Positions 1 through 8,544 are shown, counted from the first letter of the stretch. The stretch: 34,249 bases of DNA from Alphaproteobacteria bacterium (GCA_017475935.1 JAFVEP010000058.1:1-34249), one strand, 5' to 3'. The notes: a model not told the origin generated them from the sequence alone. Translations and numbers: made by a program.

Positions 1-1
1 C

Positions 2-136
2 TCTTATAATGGGAAAATCTATCAATTTCCACAACAATCTAAATACCCGCCAGCTCGTAAAAAAATATCTCTCAAAATCACTCTAAACGGTAATATTTAC
101 GCTTCTTACAGGTGTTCCGTTTTTATTGTGCATTAA
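2..136 (+). CDS. 3' end of an ORF, possibly a transposase C-terminus (partial)
   Basis: An open frame enters from the left edge and runs 44 codons to TAA at 134-136. The visible tail begins SYNGKIYQFPQQ and continues with a basic PPARKK stretch and a short beta-like segment around LNGNIY. This resembles the C-terminal beta domain after the DDE core of ISNCY-type transposases, but so little is visible that the assignment is only a suggestion. The frame has no stop over its length. It converges on rppH, which ends at 172. It could equally be the tail of an unrelated hypothetical gene or a decayed IS remnant. Confidence 0.35.
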   Translation, partial: SYNGKIYQFPQQSKYPPARKKISLKITLNGNIYASYRCSVFIVH

Positions 137-171
137 CAGTCTTTTTTCATAAAAGAGGAAATTAAAATTTT

Positions 172-660
172 TCAGAGGGAAAGGGAATTGAAATCACTTT
201 CTACAATATGGGAAAATTCGTTGACAGCAACTTGATACACATCTTTTTTGAAGTCAACAATCAGATCCAGTGCTTCTTGAAGTGTGGCCCATTTATATCG
301 GCAAAATTCCGGCGTCTGGGTTTGTAAATTGATTTCCGCCTCATCGCCGTCAAAGAAAAACAAAGACCAATAGATATCTTGTCCGCTGTTCATGAAACCG
401 CGCTCACGCATGGACTTTAGCACCTGCGGCGGAAATCGATAGCGAGCCGGGGTGGATAAAGTTTTAACACGGATGACGCTTTTAATTGACGTTTCTTCAA
501 AAAGCTCGCGTGTGGCCGCTTGCGCCGGTGTTTCACCTTCTTCTATACCGCCTTGCGGAAATTGCCATGAGCCGGGGATATCTGCTCGTTCGCACAGCAA
601 AATGCGATGAAAACGATTGAAAACGACAGCACCGGCATTCAGACGAAAAACTTCATTCAT
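172..660 (-). CDS. rppH: RNA 5'-pyrophosphohydrolase (Nudix hydrolase)
   Basis: RppH converts 5'-triphosphate (or diphosphate) mRNA to monophosphate, the form RNase E prefers, so it starts mRNA decay in the cytoplasm. The 162-residue protein has the usual RppH length. The Nudix box runs from G37 to I59: G37, E43, R51, E52, E55 and E56 are all present, so metal binding should be intact. The usual Gly near the end of the box is Ser58. The N-terminal FRLNAGAVVFN strand and the WQFPQGG motif before the box are typical of the family. It is the last gene of the gpmI-envC-ctpA-rppH run and starts 5 bases after the ctpA stop, so it is very probably co-transcribed. The Shine-Dalgarno is weak. Nudix paralogues acting on nucleotides are the alternative, but sequence and gene order favour RppH. 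Confidence 0.88.
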   Translation of the reverse strand: MNEVFRLNAGAVVFNRFHRILLCERADIPGSWQFPQGGIEEGETPAQAATRELFEETSIKSVIRVKTLSTPARYRFPPQVLKSMRERGFMNSGQDIYWSLFFFDGDEAEINLQTQTPEFCRYKWATLQEALDLIVDFKKDVYQVAVNEFSHIVESDFNSLSL

Positions 661-665
661 TACTT

Positions 666-2015
666 TTATTTTTCTTTCTTATTATTTGATTCTTCGGCTT
701 TTTTGTGAACTAGATTGTTGTCATTGTTGCTGTATATGTACAAAGATTTAACCAGATCAAGGGCGCGGATCAATTGATAATCTTGTTGATCGTCATCCTT
801 ATCATTTTTATTCTTTTGCGCGGATTTATCTTTTGGTGAATCTTTTGCCTGTTCGTTTTTCAAAGCTCCTTTTAAATCGGCCTCACTCAAATTTAAATCA
901 TATGTATTGATTTCCTCAATTTTGGCTTGTTTGACTGCCACATCCGGTTCAATACCTTTGGCTTGAATGGAACGGCCTGAAGGAGTGTAGTAACGAGCCG
1001 TTGTCAGACGCATAGCCGCATTGTTGCGCAACGGAATGACGGTTTGAACCGATCCTTTCCCGAACGACTTTTGTCCGAGAATGATTGCTCGATGATGATC
1101 TTGCAAAGCGCCGGCAACAATTTCTGAAGCCGAAGCCGAACCTTCATTAATCATAACCACAATCGGTAAATTACCGGCGATATCTCCGGGAGTTGCCGAA
1201 TACTTAACCGTATCTTCTTCATTGCGTGAGCGCGTCGATACAATTTCCCCCTGTTCCAAAAACAGATCGGACACTTTGATCGCCTGATCAAGAAGACCGC
1301 CCGGATTGTTGCGTACATCAATAACAATTCCGGATAATTTGTTTTTAAGCTTCTTTTGCGCCTCGCTAACCGCTTTTTCGATATCCTTGTCAATATCGTC
1401 ATTAAATGCGGAAATACGGACATATAAGATATCGTCATTTTTAAGCTCATGCTTAACGGATTGAACCTTGATTTCATCGCGTCTTAACGTAACATCAAAC
1501 GGCTTTTCATTGAGACGGCGCACGGTGATTTTAACCTTGGTTCCGACTTTGCCGCGCAACTTGCTGACAACTTCGTTCAGACTTTGACCAATGACAGATT
1601 CTCCATCAATATCCGTGATGTAATCTCCCGCCTTAAGACCGGCGCGGGCGGCAGGTGTATCATCAATCGGCGAAATAATCTTAACCACGCTGTTATCCAT
1701 GGTGATTTCAATGCCGAGTCCGCCGAATTTGCCTTGCGTCTGTTCGTTCATATATTTGAAGTCTTCCTCGTTTAAATAACTGGAATGAGGATCTAAAGCC
1801 GTCAGCATGCCGTTCAGAGAGGCTTCAATCAGTTTTTTATCGGTTACTTCTTCAACATAGGATGATTTTGTTCGGTCCATCACTTCGCCGAAAATATTGA
1901 GCAACTCGTAGGTTGATATTTGATCGGCGGCTTCTTTGGATTCCGATTTGGCTTGAACATTGTGCATGAACAAGCAATTGATGAGTGCGTAAGCGATAAA
2001 AAATTTTTTTAACAT
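666..2015 (-). CDS. ctpA: Carboxyl-terminal processing protease (S41A family)
   Basis: Periplasmic serine protease that trims or degrades proteins from their C-terminus; relatives act on lipoproteins and peptidoglycan hydrolases. I start it at ATG 2015 (449 residues): AAGGA lies 8 bases upstream and the new N-terminus, MLKKFFIAYALINCL, is a signal peptide ending near VQA. An ATG at 2108 would add 31 residues overlapping the upstream gene and bury the signal. A PDZ domain (GKFGGLGIEI to about residue 165) precedes the peptidase core. The Ser-Lys-Gln catalytic set is visible as Ser295 (NEGSASASEI), Lys320 and Gln324 (FGKGSVQ), with the 25-residue Ser-Lys spacing of Prc. The C-terminal tail, about 60 residues, is charged and low complexity. 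It follows the EnvC-like gene by 13 bases; linkage of a CtpA to a hydrolase activator fits a role in peptidoglycan remodelling. Confidence 0.93.
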   Translation of the reverse strand: MLKKFFIAYALINCLFMHNVQAKSESKEAADQISTYELLNIFGEVMDRTKSSYVEEVTDKKLIEASLNGMLTALDPHSSYLNEEDFKYMNEQTQGKFGGLGIEITMDNSVVKIISPIDDTPAARAGLKAGDYITDIDGESVIGQSLNEVVSKLRGKVGTKVKITVRRLNEKPFDVTLRRDEIKVQSVKHELKNDDILYVRISAFNDDIDKDIEKAVSEAQKKLKNKLSGIVIDVRNNPGGLLDQAIKVSDLFLEQGEIVSTRSRNEEDTVKYSATPGDIAGNLPIVVMINEGSASASEIVAGALQDHHRAIILGQKSFGKGSVQTVIPLRNNAAMRLTTARYYTPSGRSIQAKGIEPDVAVKQAKIEEINTYDLNLSEADLKGALKNEQAKDSPKDKSAQKNKNDKDDDQQDYQLIRALDLVKSLYIYSNNDNNLVHKKAEESNNKKEK

Positions 2016-2028
2016 GAATTTATTCCTT

Positions 2029-3345
2029 TTATTTTGTTGACAGCCATTCATTCGGATTGACCGGTTGACTGTTTTTTCTGATTTCCATATGTAATTTGGC
2101 ATGGTCATGTGACGGCATAATACCTACGGCTTCTCCGGCAACTAAAAGCTGACCGACTTCTGTATAGGTTTCTTCTAAACCGCTTAAAAGTGAAGTGTAA
2201 CCTTCCCCGTGGTCGATAATGACCAAGTTGGCGAAATTTTTGAACGGACCGGCAAAAATAACCGTTCCGTCAAACGGAGAGATGACCTGTGCTTTTGGAT
2301 TTGTCTTGATATCAATACCGTTAGATAACACACCTTTAGAAAGCTCTTGGTGGAAGCTGGTGACCAGTTGTCCGGCAACCGGTCTGGTCAAACGTCCGCG
2401 CGCTTTGCTGAAGTTGGTAACCATTTTCGGCGCACTGACCGGAGATGTGCTTTTGTCTTGAAATTCAGCTCTGGATAAAGCGTGGTTATTTTGCTGACGT
2501 AATTTTTCGACAGCCTGTTCTTTAGCAATGCGCTCTTTTTCGGCCTGTTGCTGCTTTAACTTTCGCTGTTGTTCCAATTTTTCCAAAAGATCGCGTACAT
2601 CTTTTGCCTGACTGGCCAGCTGACGTGCTTTTTGCTTAGCTTCCTGACTTTGCGTGGAAAGCTGATCATACATTTCACTCTTTTGTTTGGAAAGAACTTT
2701 CATCTCATCTTGCTGTTGAGAAAGTATTGTATTTTGCTTTTCAATATCGGAAAGACGTTTGGCAATCTCGTCTTTTTGACTGCTGATATCCTCAATGCTC
2801 TGGCGGATTGAGGCGGCTCTGTTTTCCAATGAGTGAATACTTCCGCGGAGCAAAATGCTGCTGCGCATAACATCAACAGGAGAAAGCGGTTGAATCAATA
2901 CGGCTTCGGACGGACGTAAGGCGAGGGTTTGCAAAGCTGAAAGCGTTTCTACAAGCATGCCGTATTCCGAATCGAATTTTTGCTGAGAATCCTGCAAATG
3001 CTGTTGCAACAGCGTCAGCTCATCTTTTTTCTTGGTCAGTTCAAGCTGTCCGCTTTGGATTTGTTTGGATACGTTTAACATTTTTTGGTTGACGGCATCA
3101 AGTTCGGATTTTATTTTTCCGGCTTCTTGTTGAATGCGCTTACCTTCTTGCGAAACCTTTTTGGCTTCAGCTTCGATTTGAGCCAGATCGGCTGCGGAAA
3201 TATTGTTATGATCTAAACTTTTTTGGGTGGCAACGGCGACATCCTTTTTAACGGGAAGCGGGGCATGTTTGCTCTGCGCGGCATCGGCCGATGCAACCCA
3301 AAGGCAAAGACATAAAGAACAAAATGTTGCTAATTTTTCAGTCAC
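2029..3345 (-). CDS. envC: EnvC-like murein hydrolase activator (coiled coil plus degenerate M23/LytM domain)
   Basis: Probable periplasmic activator of the septal amidase during division. The N-terminus (LATFCSLCLCLWVASADA) is a signal peptide. Residues about 45-300 are long Gln/Lys/Glu-rich heptads, a coiled coil as in EnvC. The last about 110 residues form a LytM/M23 fold (GTVIFAGPF, VIIDHGEGY, KLHMEIRK). Zinc ligands are missing: the usual HxxxD motif reads NGIDIKT, and the first His of the HLH motif is Lys. The domain is therefore probably non-enzymatic, like EnvC. I chose GTG at 3345 (438 residues) because TAAGGA sits 7 bases before it; a TTG 6 bases further upstream is too close to that site. 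The SD overlaps the gpmI stop codon, suggesting translational coupling. AmiC, its likely partner, is encoded about 12 kb away in this window. Confidence 0.85.
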   Translation of the reverse strand: MTEKLATFCSLCLCLWVASADAAQSKHAPLPVKKDVAVATQKSLDHNNISAADLAQIEAEAKKVSQEGKRIQQEAGKIKSELDAVNQKMLNVSKQIQSGQLELTKKKDELTLLQQHLQDSQQKFDSEYGMLVETLSALQTLALRPSEAVLIQPLSPVDVMRSSILLRGSIHSLENRAASIRQSIEDISSQKDEIAKRLSDIEKQNTILSQQQDEMKVLSKQKSEMYDQLSTQSQEAKQKARQLASQAKDVRDLLEKLEQQRKLKQQQAEKERIAKEQAVEKLRQQNNHALSRAEFQDKSTSPVSAPKMVTNFSKARGRLTRPVAGQLVTSFHQELSKGVLSNGIDIKTNPKAQVISPFDGTVIFAGPFKNFANLVIIDHGEGYTSLLSGLEETYTEVGQLLVAGEAVGIMPSHDHAKLHMEIRKNSQPVNPNEWLSTK

Positions 3346-3355
3346 ACTCAAATCC

Positions 3356-4885
3356 TTATTTTTCCAACAGTGATTGTCCTGTCATATCAGATGGTTGCTC
3401 AATACCGAGGAGGTCAAGCAGTGTCGGTGAAATATCTGCTAAGCGACCGTCTTTGAGCCCTTTGACGGCAGATGGCGCATTGTAAAGTGCGGCACGAACT
3501 CTACCGACAGTGTGTGCTGTATAAGGTTCGCCGGTTTTTTCATCAATCATTTTTTCGACATTACCATGATCCGCCGTGACTAACAGTACGCCGTCCACGC
3601 TTTTAATGGCTTCCATCACACGTCCGAGACATTCATCAACGGCGGCAACCGCTTTGAGTGCCGCTTCCATAATGCCCGTATGCCCGACCATGTCACCGTT
3701 GGCATAATTACAGATAATTGTATCGTATTTTTGGCTCTTAATAGCCTCCACCAGAGAATCGGTTACCGGATAGATGCTCATTTCCGGCTGAAGATCATAA
3801 GTGGCAACTTTCGGACTGTTGATCAGAATGCGATCTTCGCCTTCAAATAAACGTTCTTCACCGCCGTTGAAGAAGAAAGTAACATGAGCGTATTTTTCTG
3901 TTTCGGCAATCCGCAACTGTTTTAATCCGTGTTTTGAAACAATTTCGCCATAGATATTTTTTAATTGCTCCGGTGCGAAAATGGTTTGCATAAAACGGTT
4001 GTGATCGACCGAATATTCAGCCATGCCGACATGAATGGCAAAGCGAACAACTTTTTGGCGTTTGAAACCGTCAAATTGATCATCACACAAAGCATAGAGT
4101 ATCTCACGCGCTCTGTCAGCACGGAAATTGGCCATCAGTACCGCATCGCCGTCATTGGCGCCGTTATAATCTCCGATGACGCAAGGGATAACAAATTCAT
4201 CGGTCACTCCATTGTCATAAGATGTCTGAATGGCCTCAGAAACACAAGTGTAGCGCTGACCGGTAGCCGAAACAATGTTGTTATATGCATTTTCAACGCG
4301 GTCCCAACGCTTGTCACGATCCATGGCATAAAAACGGCCGGAAAGCGTGGCGATTTTAACATGCGGCATATTCCGCACCGCCGTTTCAAATTCTTGTAAA
4401 AATCCTTTGGCTGATGAAGGAGGAGTATCGCGTCCGTCTAAAAAGGCATGGACACGCACCTCTATGCCTTGTTCATTCAGAATTTGACTTAGTGCGACCA
4501 TGTGTGCCTGATGCGAATGAACGCCGCCCGGTGACATTAAACCCATCAGGTGGCAGACACCGTGTGTTTCTTTCAATTTATGGATCAGTTCCACGACAAC
4601 CGGATTTTTCTCCAGCGTATGGTCGGCAATTGCCTGATCTATTTTCGGCAGATCTTGCATCACGACGCGGCCCGCACCCAAGTTCATATGTCCGACTTCC
4701 GAATTGCCCATTTGTCCTTCCGGCAAGCCGACATCCAGTCCGGATGTTTCAATAAATGATGTCGGGCAGTTATCTACCAGATAGTGCCAATTCGGCGTAT
4801 ATCCTTGTTCGATAGCATTATCTTTCGTAATTTTTTCTCTGTATCCCCAGCCGTCCAATATTAACAACATTACCGGTTTTTGCAT
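3356..4885 (-). CDS. gpmI: 2,3-bisphosphoglycerate-independent phosphoglycerate mutase
   Basis: Interconverts 3- and 2-phosphoglycerate in glycolysis/gluconeogenesis using a phosphoserine intermediate and two Mn ions. The 509-residue length is normal for iPGM. The first metal motif LILDGWG gives Asp11, and the nucleophile motif GQMGNSEVGH gives Ser62. Further alkaline-phosphatase-superfamily motifs follow: HAFLDGRDTPP, NFRADRAREI, NYANGDMVGHTG and TADHGNVEKM, so all metal ligands look present. AAGGAAA precedes the ATG by a few bases. It is the first gene of a minus-strand run with envC, ctpA and rppH, a gene order common in alphaproteobacteria, and a TATAAT-containing promoter lies just upstream. 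Central metabolism and envelope genes thus share a transcript. Confidence 0.97.
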   Translation of the reverse strand: MQKPVMLLILDGWGYREKITKDNAIEQGYTPNWHYLVDNCPTSFIETSGLDVGLPEGQMGNSEVGHMNLGAGRVVMQDLPKIDQAIADHTLEKNPVVVELIHKLKETHGVCHLMGLMSPGGVHSHQAHMVALSQILNEQGIEVRVHAFLDGRDTPPSSAKGFLQEFETAVRNMPHVKIATLSGRFYAMDRDKRWDRVENAYNNIVSATGQRYTCVSEAIQTSYDNGVTDEFVIPCVIGDYNGANDGDAVLMANFRADRAREILYALCDDQFDGFKRQKVVRFAIHVGMAEYSVDHNRFMQTIFAPEQLKNIYGEIVSKHGLKQLRIAETEKYAHVTFFFNGGEERLFEGEDRILINSPKVATYDLQPEMSIYPVTDSLVEAIKSQKYDTIICNYANGDMVGHTGIMEAALKAVAAVDECLGRVMEAIKSVDGVLLVTADHGNVEKMIDEKTGEPYTAHTVGRVRAALYNAPSAVKGLKDGRLADISPTLLDLLGIEQPSDMTGQSLLEK

Positions 4886-4926
4886 TTTATTTCCTTTCCT
4901 TGATTTTGCAAAATTAAACTTACCAC

Positions 4927-4953
4927 ATTATATATAATAAAACAAAATGTAAA
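4927..4953 (-). promoter_or_regulatory. Candidate promoter of the gpmI operon
   Basis: On the minus strand TTTACA (4948-4953) and TATAAT (4927-4932) are separated by 15 bases, giving a start near 4920 and a leader of about 35 bases before gpmI. The -10 box is perfect; the spacer is short, so the -35 assignment is uncertain. Confidence 0.45.
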
Positions 4954-5013
4954 AGCACTATTTATAATTTTATAAACAGACTTATTTTTAAAAGAGTAAA
5001 AATGGTTTTTTTG

Positions 5014-5042
5014 TTGACATCATAAGATAGTGTTTATATGGT
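5014..5042 (+). promoter_or_regulatory. Candidate sigma-70 promoter of the porin operon
   Basis: TTGACA at 5014-5019 is a perfect -35 box. Seventeen bases later TATGGT (5037-5042) gives a fair -10. Transcription would begin around 5049, leaving only a short leader before the SD AGGGGA at 5056-5061. Confidence 0.55.
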
Positions 5043-5065
5043 GAATCAAAATGTTAGGGGATAAG

Positions 5066-6181
5066 ATGAAGAAAATTTTTTTAGCGATGACTTGTTGTCT
5101 GATTTCTCTGCCGGCTTCAGCCGGTGAGTTCGTTTATGACTATTCCGGTTCTGCGGCGGGATTTTACGGATATAGCGATTATTCTCATCGCTATACGCCA
5201 TACCATAAACATCATCACACACCGGTGATGAGTGAAATTTCGGCATCGGTCGGTTATTTGGCAGACAATGCAACGGAATTTCGTTTAGGGGCGGACGCAC
5301 AGATATCCGACGGAAAAGAGGTGGAAGATTATAATCATGGCGAATGGGGCGAAAATATTTATGCCACGTGGAGCGGATCGTATGGCGAATTGGGTGTCGG
5401 TCAGATTTATAATGCAGCATATCAGCTGGCTGTCGGTGCGCCGTCTGTGGGCATTTTTCGGGTAAATAATTCGCCGGTGACGGATTTTATTGCTAATCCG
5501 AATTGGCAAAGACACAGCCGAACAGCATCTTATCGCACTTTGAATTCGACTTTTTTAAATACGGATGCCGATGCTTTTAAAATCAGCTATACCACAGCCG
5601 AATATATGGGAACAAAAGCGGCTTTTTCCTATACGCCGGACAGTTATTCCGAAGCCGGTTTGATTAATAAGCACAGCCGTTATGATAACAGATCATCTTA
5701 CGCGGCCGGTTTGTATAATACCTATGAGGTCAAAAATACCGAAATCGAAAGTTCATTGGGCTATGCCTATAATCGGAAAAACAATCAGGAAATTTCGGCC
5801 GGTTTGAGTGTTTATCGCAAAGGGTGGACGCTCGGCGGTTCGTATCGCAAGAGTTTTACTTCCGGAAACGATTATCGCTTAAATTTGCGGACAAATCCGC
5901 AGATGCCGGAATATTTTGACGGTTATCGGCGCGGTCAGGCTTTTAACGTCGGATTAGGGTATGAAATAGGTCCTTTCAAAACAGCCCTTTCATATTTTGC
6001 GTCGTATGCCGACAAGACTGATCATGAAAATCAAATATGGAGCTGGGCAAATAAATTTGCCGTGACGAAAAATGTTTCACTTTATGCCGTTGGAGCGTAT
6101 TTGCGCAGCACGGGGGATAAAAAAACCGCTGAAAATAACAGAGGCGTTGCGTTGATCAGCGGCTTGGAACTGAGTTTTTAG
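5066..6181 (+). CDS. Outer-membrane porin-like beta-barrel
   Basis: Probable general porin of the outer membrane. I place the start at ATG 5066 (371 residues), because AGGGGA lies 5 bases upstream and the protein then opens with MKKIFLAMTCCLISLPASA, a clean signal peptide cleaved before GEF. An ATG at 5051 would sit upstream of this SD. The mature part alternates aromatic, Gly and polar residues in many short amphipathic strands (ASVGYLADNATEFRLGADAQ, LGVGQIYNAAYQL, FKTALSYFASYAD, KNVSLYAVGAYL), as gram-negative porins do. It ends ISGLELSF, with the C-terminal Phe read by the BAM machinery. A His-rich stretch (HKHHHT, about residue 50) near the mature N-terminus could bind metal, which is inference. 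A regulator gene follows 8 bases downstream, so the two are probably co-expressed. Confidence 0.8.
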   Translation: MKKIFLAMTCCLISLPASAGEFVYDYSGSAAGFYGYSDYSHRYTPYHKHHHTPVMSEISASVGYLADNATEFRLGADAQISDGKEVEDYNHGEWGENIYATWSGSYGELGVGQIYNAAYQLAVGAPSVGIFRVNNSPVTDFIANPNWQRHSRTASYRTLNSTFLNTDADAFKISYTTAEYMGTKAAFSYTPDSYSEAGLINKHSRYDNRSSYAAGLYNTYEVKNTEIESSLGYAYNRKNNQEISAGLSVYRKGWTLGGSYRKSFTSGNDYRLNLRTNPQMPEYFDGYRRGQAFNVGLGYEIGPFKTALSYFASYADKTDHENQIWSWANKFAVTKNVSLYAVGAYLRSTGDKKTAENNRGVALISGLELSF

Positions 6182-6189
6182 GAGTACAT

Positions 6190-6798
6190 ATGCCCGATAT
6201 ATATGTGTGGTCAGCAAACGAAGATCTGAAAACAGATTTGGAAGGGCAAATTTCCAAATACATAGAAGGTTCTGTCTTAAACGCTGAAAAACCGGATGTT
6301 ATTGTGATTGATGAAGATTTTGCCCAATATGAACTGTGGCGGGATAAATTTCCGGCAACGCCGATTGTTTTTTTAGCTTCAGCTCCTCAGCTTAAAAGCG
6401 ACAGATTGAATATCGTGGTTAAAAAACCGTTTAAGTTGGTGCAATTTCTGGATATTCTTAAGGCGGCTAATCACAAGTTAGATCACTCGGAAGAAGGATA
6501 TATTTTTTTCAATGGTTACCAACTCAAACCTTTTGCGAAAATGATTGAAGATCAGACTTGCGGTAAAAGTTTTAAACTGACCGAAAAGGAAGTGGATATC
6601 TTAAAATATTTATATAAAAATGACGGCCATTATGTGAGTAAGACAGATTTGCAAACAAATGTTTGGAAATACAGCAGTGATGTGACAACGCATACGATTG
6701 AAACACATATATATCGCTTGCGGCAAAAAGTTGAACAACCGCATCGCCGATTGATCATCACGCACAATAACGGCTATAAGTTGGGAAAAGATGAGTAA
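6190..6798 (+). CDS. OmpR/PhoB-type regulator with a degenerate receiver domain
   Basis: A 202-residue DNA-binding protein. Residues about 125-199 are a convincing OmpR winged helix: LTEKEVDILKYL, the recognition helix TTHTIETHIYRLRQKVE and the wing IITHNNGYKLG. The first about 95 residues look like a shrunken receiver: Asp41 (VIVIDED) and Lys79 (VVKKPF) occupy the phospho-acceptor and conserved Lys positions, but the acidic pair expected after strand 1 reads WSANED, and the Thr/Ser switch position is Ala or Ser (FLASAP). It may act without phosphorylation or with weak phosphorylation. AGGAG is 5 bases before the ATG. No histidine kinase is nearby. It lies between the porin and a membrane protein whose start overlaps its end, so it may control envelope genes; that role is inference. 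Confidence 0.8.
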   Translation: MPDIYVWSANEDLKTDLEGQISKYIEGSVLNAEKPDVIVIDEDFAQYELWRDKFPATPIVFLASAPQLKSDRLNIVVKKPFKLVQFLDILKAANHKLDHSEEGYIFFNGYQLKPFAKMIEDQTCGKSFKLTEKEVDILKYLYKNDGHYVSKTDLQTNVWKYSSDVTTHTIETHIYRLRQKVEQPHRRLIITHNNGYKLGKDE

Positions 6799-7567
6799 AA
6801 TGCCGGCGTTGACTTCTGTAAAAAATCCGCTTATCCATTTGTCCGTATCAACATTGTTGAAACAGGTTAATTCATATATCGTTTCCAATCCGTTGTTTGT
6901 TACATGCATTTTTATGACCAATATGGCATTTATGCTTTTATACAAATCTATTCCCGGTGGTATTGTGAATCCGATCAGCATTGTCTGGGTGGTTTTTTAT
7001 TACATTTTTTGGTGCGCATTCTATCGCTATTATTACCAGCTGCGTCCCTATATTTTCAGTCGAGCTGTCTTGGGAAGTTTATCTCCGTCGACAAAGGCCT
7101 TGTTTATTATGTTTCTGGTGATGATGACAATCATAATATTGCCGATGCTTCCTTTGTTTTTGGGATATGATGATCTTTATTTGGACTACTATGAACAATA
7201 TGTCCAGATTTTTGAAGGAATGTCGGCAACTTCCGAAACGCAACTTTCATTTGGAAACTTAGTTGTCGGATACGCGATTATGTCGCTTTTAGCTCCGTTT
7301 TTAATCTGTAAACCATATATGGCGTGGATTTCTTCTTTGCGTCGGAGAAATGCTTCTTTTGCACAAGCCGGAGAAAAAATGCGCGGCAATTATTTTCAGC
7401 TTGTTTTGATTTCGGCAATGTTGCTGTATCCGGAGGCGCTGGGTACACAGATTGACCATTCTTTGCACTTAAATGATTGGTTGAGTTATTTTATGATGTC
7501 GCTTGTGTTTGTGTATACAAATATTATCTTTGCTAAAATGTATGATCACTTTTATTTGAAAAATTAG
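6791..7567 (+). CDS. Polytopic inner-membrane protein of unknown function
   Basis: I do not recognise this 258-residue protein. It has about six hydrophobic segments: around residues 33-55, 60-80, 104-127, 153-175, 203-218 and 232-250. Between segments 3 and 4 lies a Tyr/Asp-rich loop (GYDDLYLDYYEQY), and a basic stretch (SSLRRRNASF) follows segment 4. The ATG lies inside the end of the regulator gene (8-base overlap), so translation is probably coupled. It ends tail to tail with the glycosyltransferase, overlapping 4 bases. Being coupled to a regulator with a broken receiver, it might sense or transmit an envelope signal, but no sensory motif is visible. Confidence 0.7.
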   Translation: MSKMPALTSVKNPLIHLSVSTLLKQVNSYIVSNPLFVTCIFMTNMAFMLLYKSIPGGIVNPISIVWVVFYYIFWCAFYRYYYQLRPYIFSRAVLGSLSPSTKALFIMFLVMMTIIILPMLPLFLGYDDLYLDYYEQYVQIFEGMSATSETQLSFGNLVVGYAIMSLLAPFLICKPYMAWISSLRRRNASFAQAGEKMRGNYFQLVLISAMLLYPEALGTQIDHSLHLNDWLSYFMMSLVFVYTNIIFAKMYDHFYLKN

Positions 7568-8523
7568 CTGTTTTTGCGTTGACGCCATAAAAGTCGGACT
7601 AAGCGTATTTTACTTTTCAAAGAGAGATCGCCGAAGAAAATTAATTTTTGCTGCACGAGTTTTTGATATTCCTCCTTGAAATATTTTTCCAGCTCGTTCT
7701 TGTTTTGGCGGCTTTTTTTGATTTTTGAAAGCAACATACGAATCGTTGCACTGATTCTTTTGCGTCTGACAATCTTCCATGCATCGGTTTTGTTGTGTTG
7801 CAAAAAATAATCATGAACATGATGTATACCGAATATATAATCATGAATTTTGCGAACGGAAAAATCACTGCGTACAATAGAAGGCGAAATGGTATTATAC
7901 ATGTATAGCTTTTCTTTAATCAGGGCAAAATTGTCGATTTCCGAAAACAGACATGCGGTAAAAGGCCAGTCTTCAAAATAAATACCATCAATAAAACAAA
8001 AGTTTTTAACAATATCCGTGCGGTACAATTTATTCCACACAACGGCAGAAACCAGTCGATACTTATACAAGTCCTGCAAAGGAGTTGAGCATATTTTATA
8101 TTTGATTGCATCCGGATCATAGGTCTTATTCGGTATTTTATCTTTTCCCAATCGGCAGACACTTTGCGAAATAATGACCGGTGATTTCGATTTTACGGCT
8201 ACTTTATAAAAAATTTCAAGAGCTTGCGGATGGAGATAATCATCAGCATCCAGAAAAAAGATAAATTGGCCGGAAGCCCTTTTTATTCCTGCATTGCGGG
8301 CAGCTGACAAACCTTTATTCGTTTGGTTGATGATGATCAAACGTTTATCAGCGGCAGAAAATGTTTGCAAAATGTCGCCGCTTTGGTCGGTAGATCCATC
8401 GTTAATGCAAATAACCTCAATATCCTTCATGGTTTGATGCAGAACACTGGTTAGGCATCTGGATAAAAACTTATCCATATTATAGACAGGGATAACAACT
8501 GATATTAAATGATTGTCTGCCAT
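7564..8523 (-). CDS. Family 2 (GT-A) glycosyltransferase
   Basis: Transfers a sugar from a nucleotide-sugar donor to an envelope glycan; the acceptor cannot be read from sequence. The N-terminal about 110 residues are a typical GT2 domain: ISVVIPVYNMDKFLSRCL, CINDGSTD, the NKGLSAARNAGI helix and FFLDADDY with Asp92, Asp94 and Asp95 as the metal/nucleotide-binding DXD. A second block (SAVVWNKLYR, YFEDWPF) resembles capsular or lipopolysaccharide family 2 enzymes. The last about 60 residues are basic (KIKKSRQNKNELEKYF) and lack membrane segments, so it is cytoplasmic or peripheral. No good SD precedes the ATG. It stands alone, only 30 bases downstream of the dsbA-like terminator hairpin, so expression may rely on readthrough or an undetected promoter. 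Confidence 0.88.
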   Translation of the reverse strand: MADNHLISVVIPVYNMDKFLSRCLTSVLHQTMKDIEVICINDGSTDQSGDILQTFSAADKRLIIINQTNKGLSAARNAGIKRASGQFIFFLDADDYLHPQALEIFYKVAVKSKSPVIISQSVCRLGKDKIPNKTYDPDAIKYKICSTPLQDLYKYRLVSAVVWNKLYRTDIVKNFCFIDGIYFEDWPFTACLFSEIDNFALIKEKLYMYNTISPSIVRSDFSVRKIHDYIFGIHHVHDYFLQHNKTDAWKIVRRKRISATIRMLLSKIKKSRQNKNELEKYFKEEYQKLVQQKLIFFGDLSLKSKIRLVRLLWRQRKNS

Positions 8524-8544
8524 AGCAATACCGGAAACATTTTA

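Noticed and set aside
4414..4755. 113-codon ORF opposite gpmI
   Set aside because: Antisense shadow of a strongly conserved gene; no SD and no plausible protein features.
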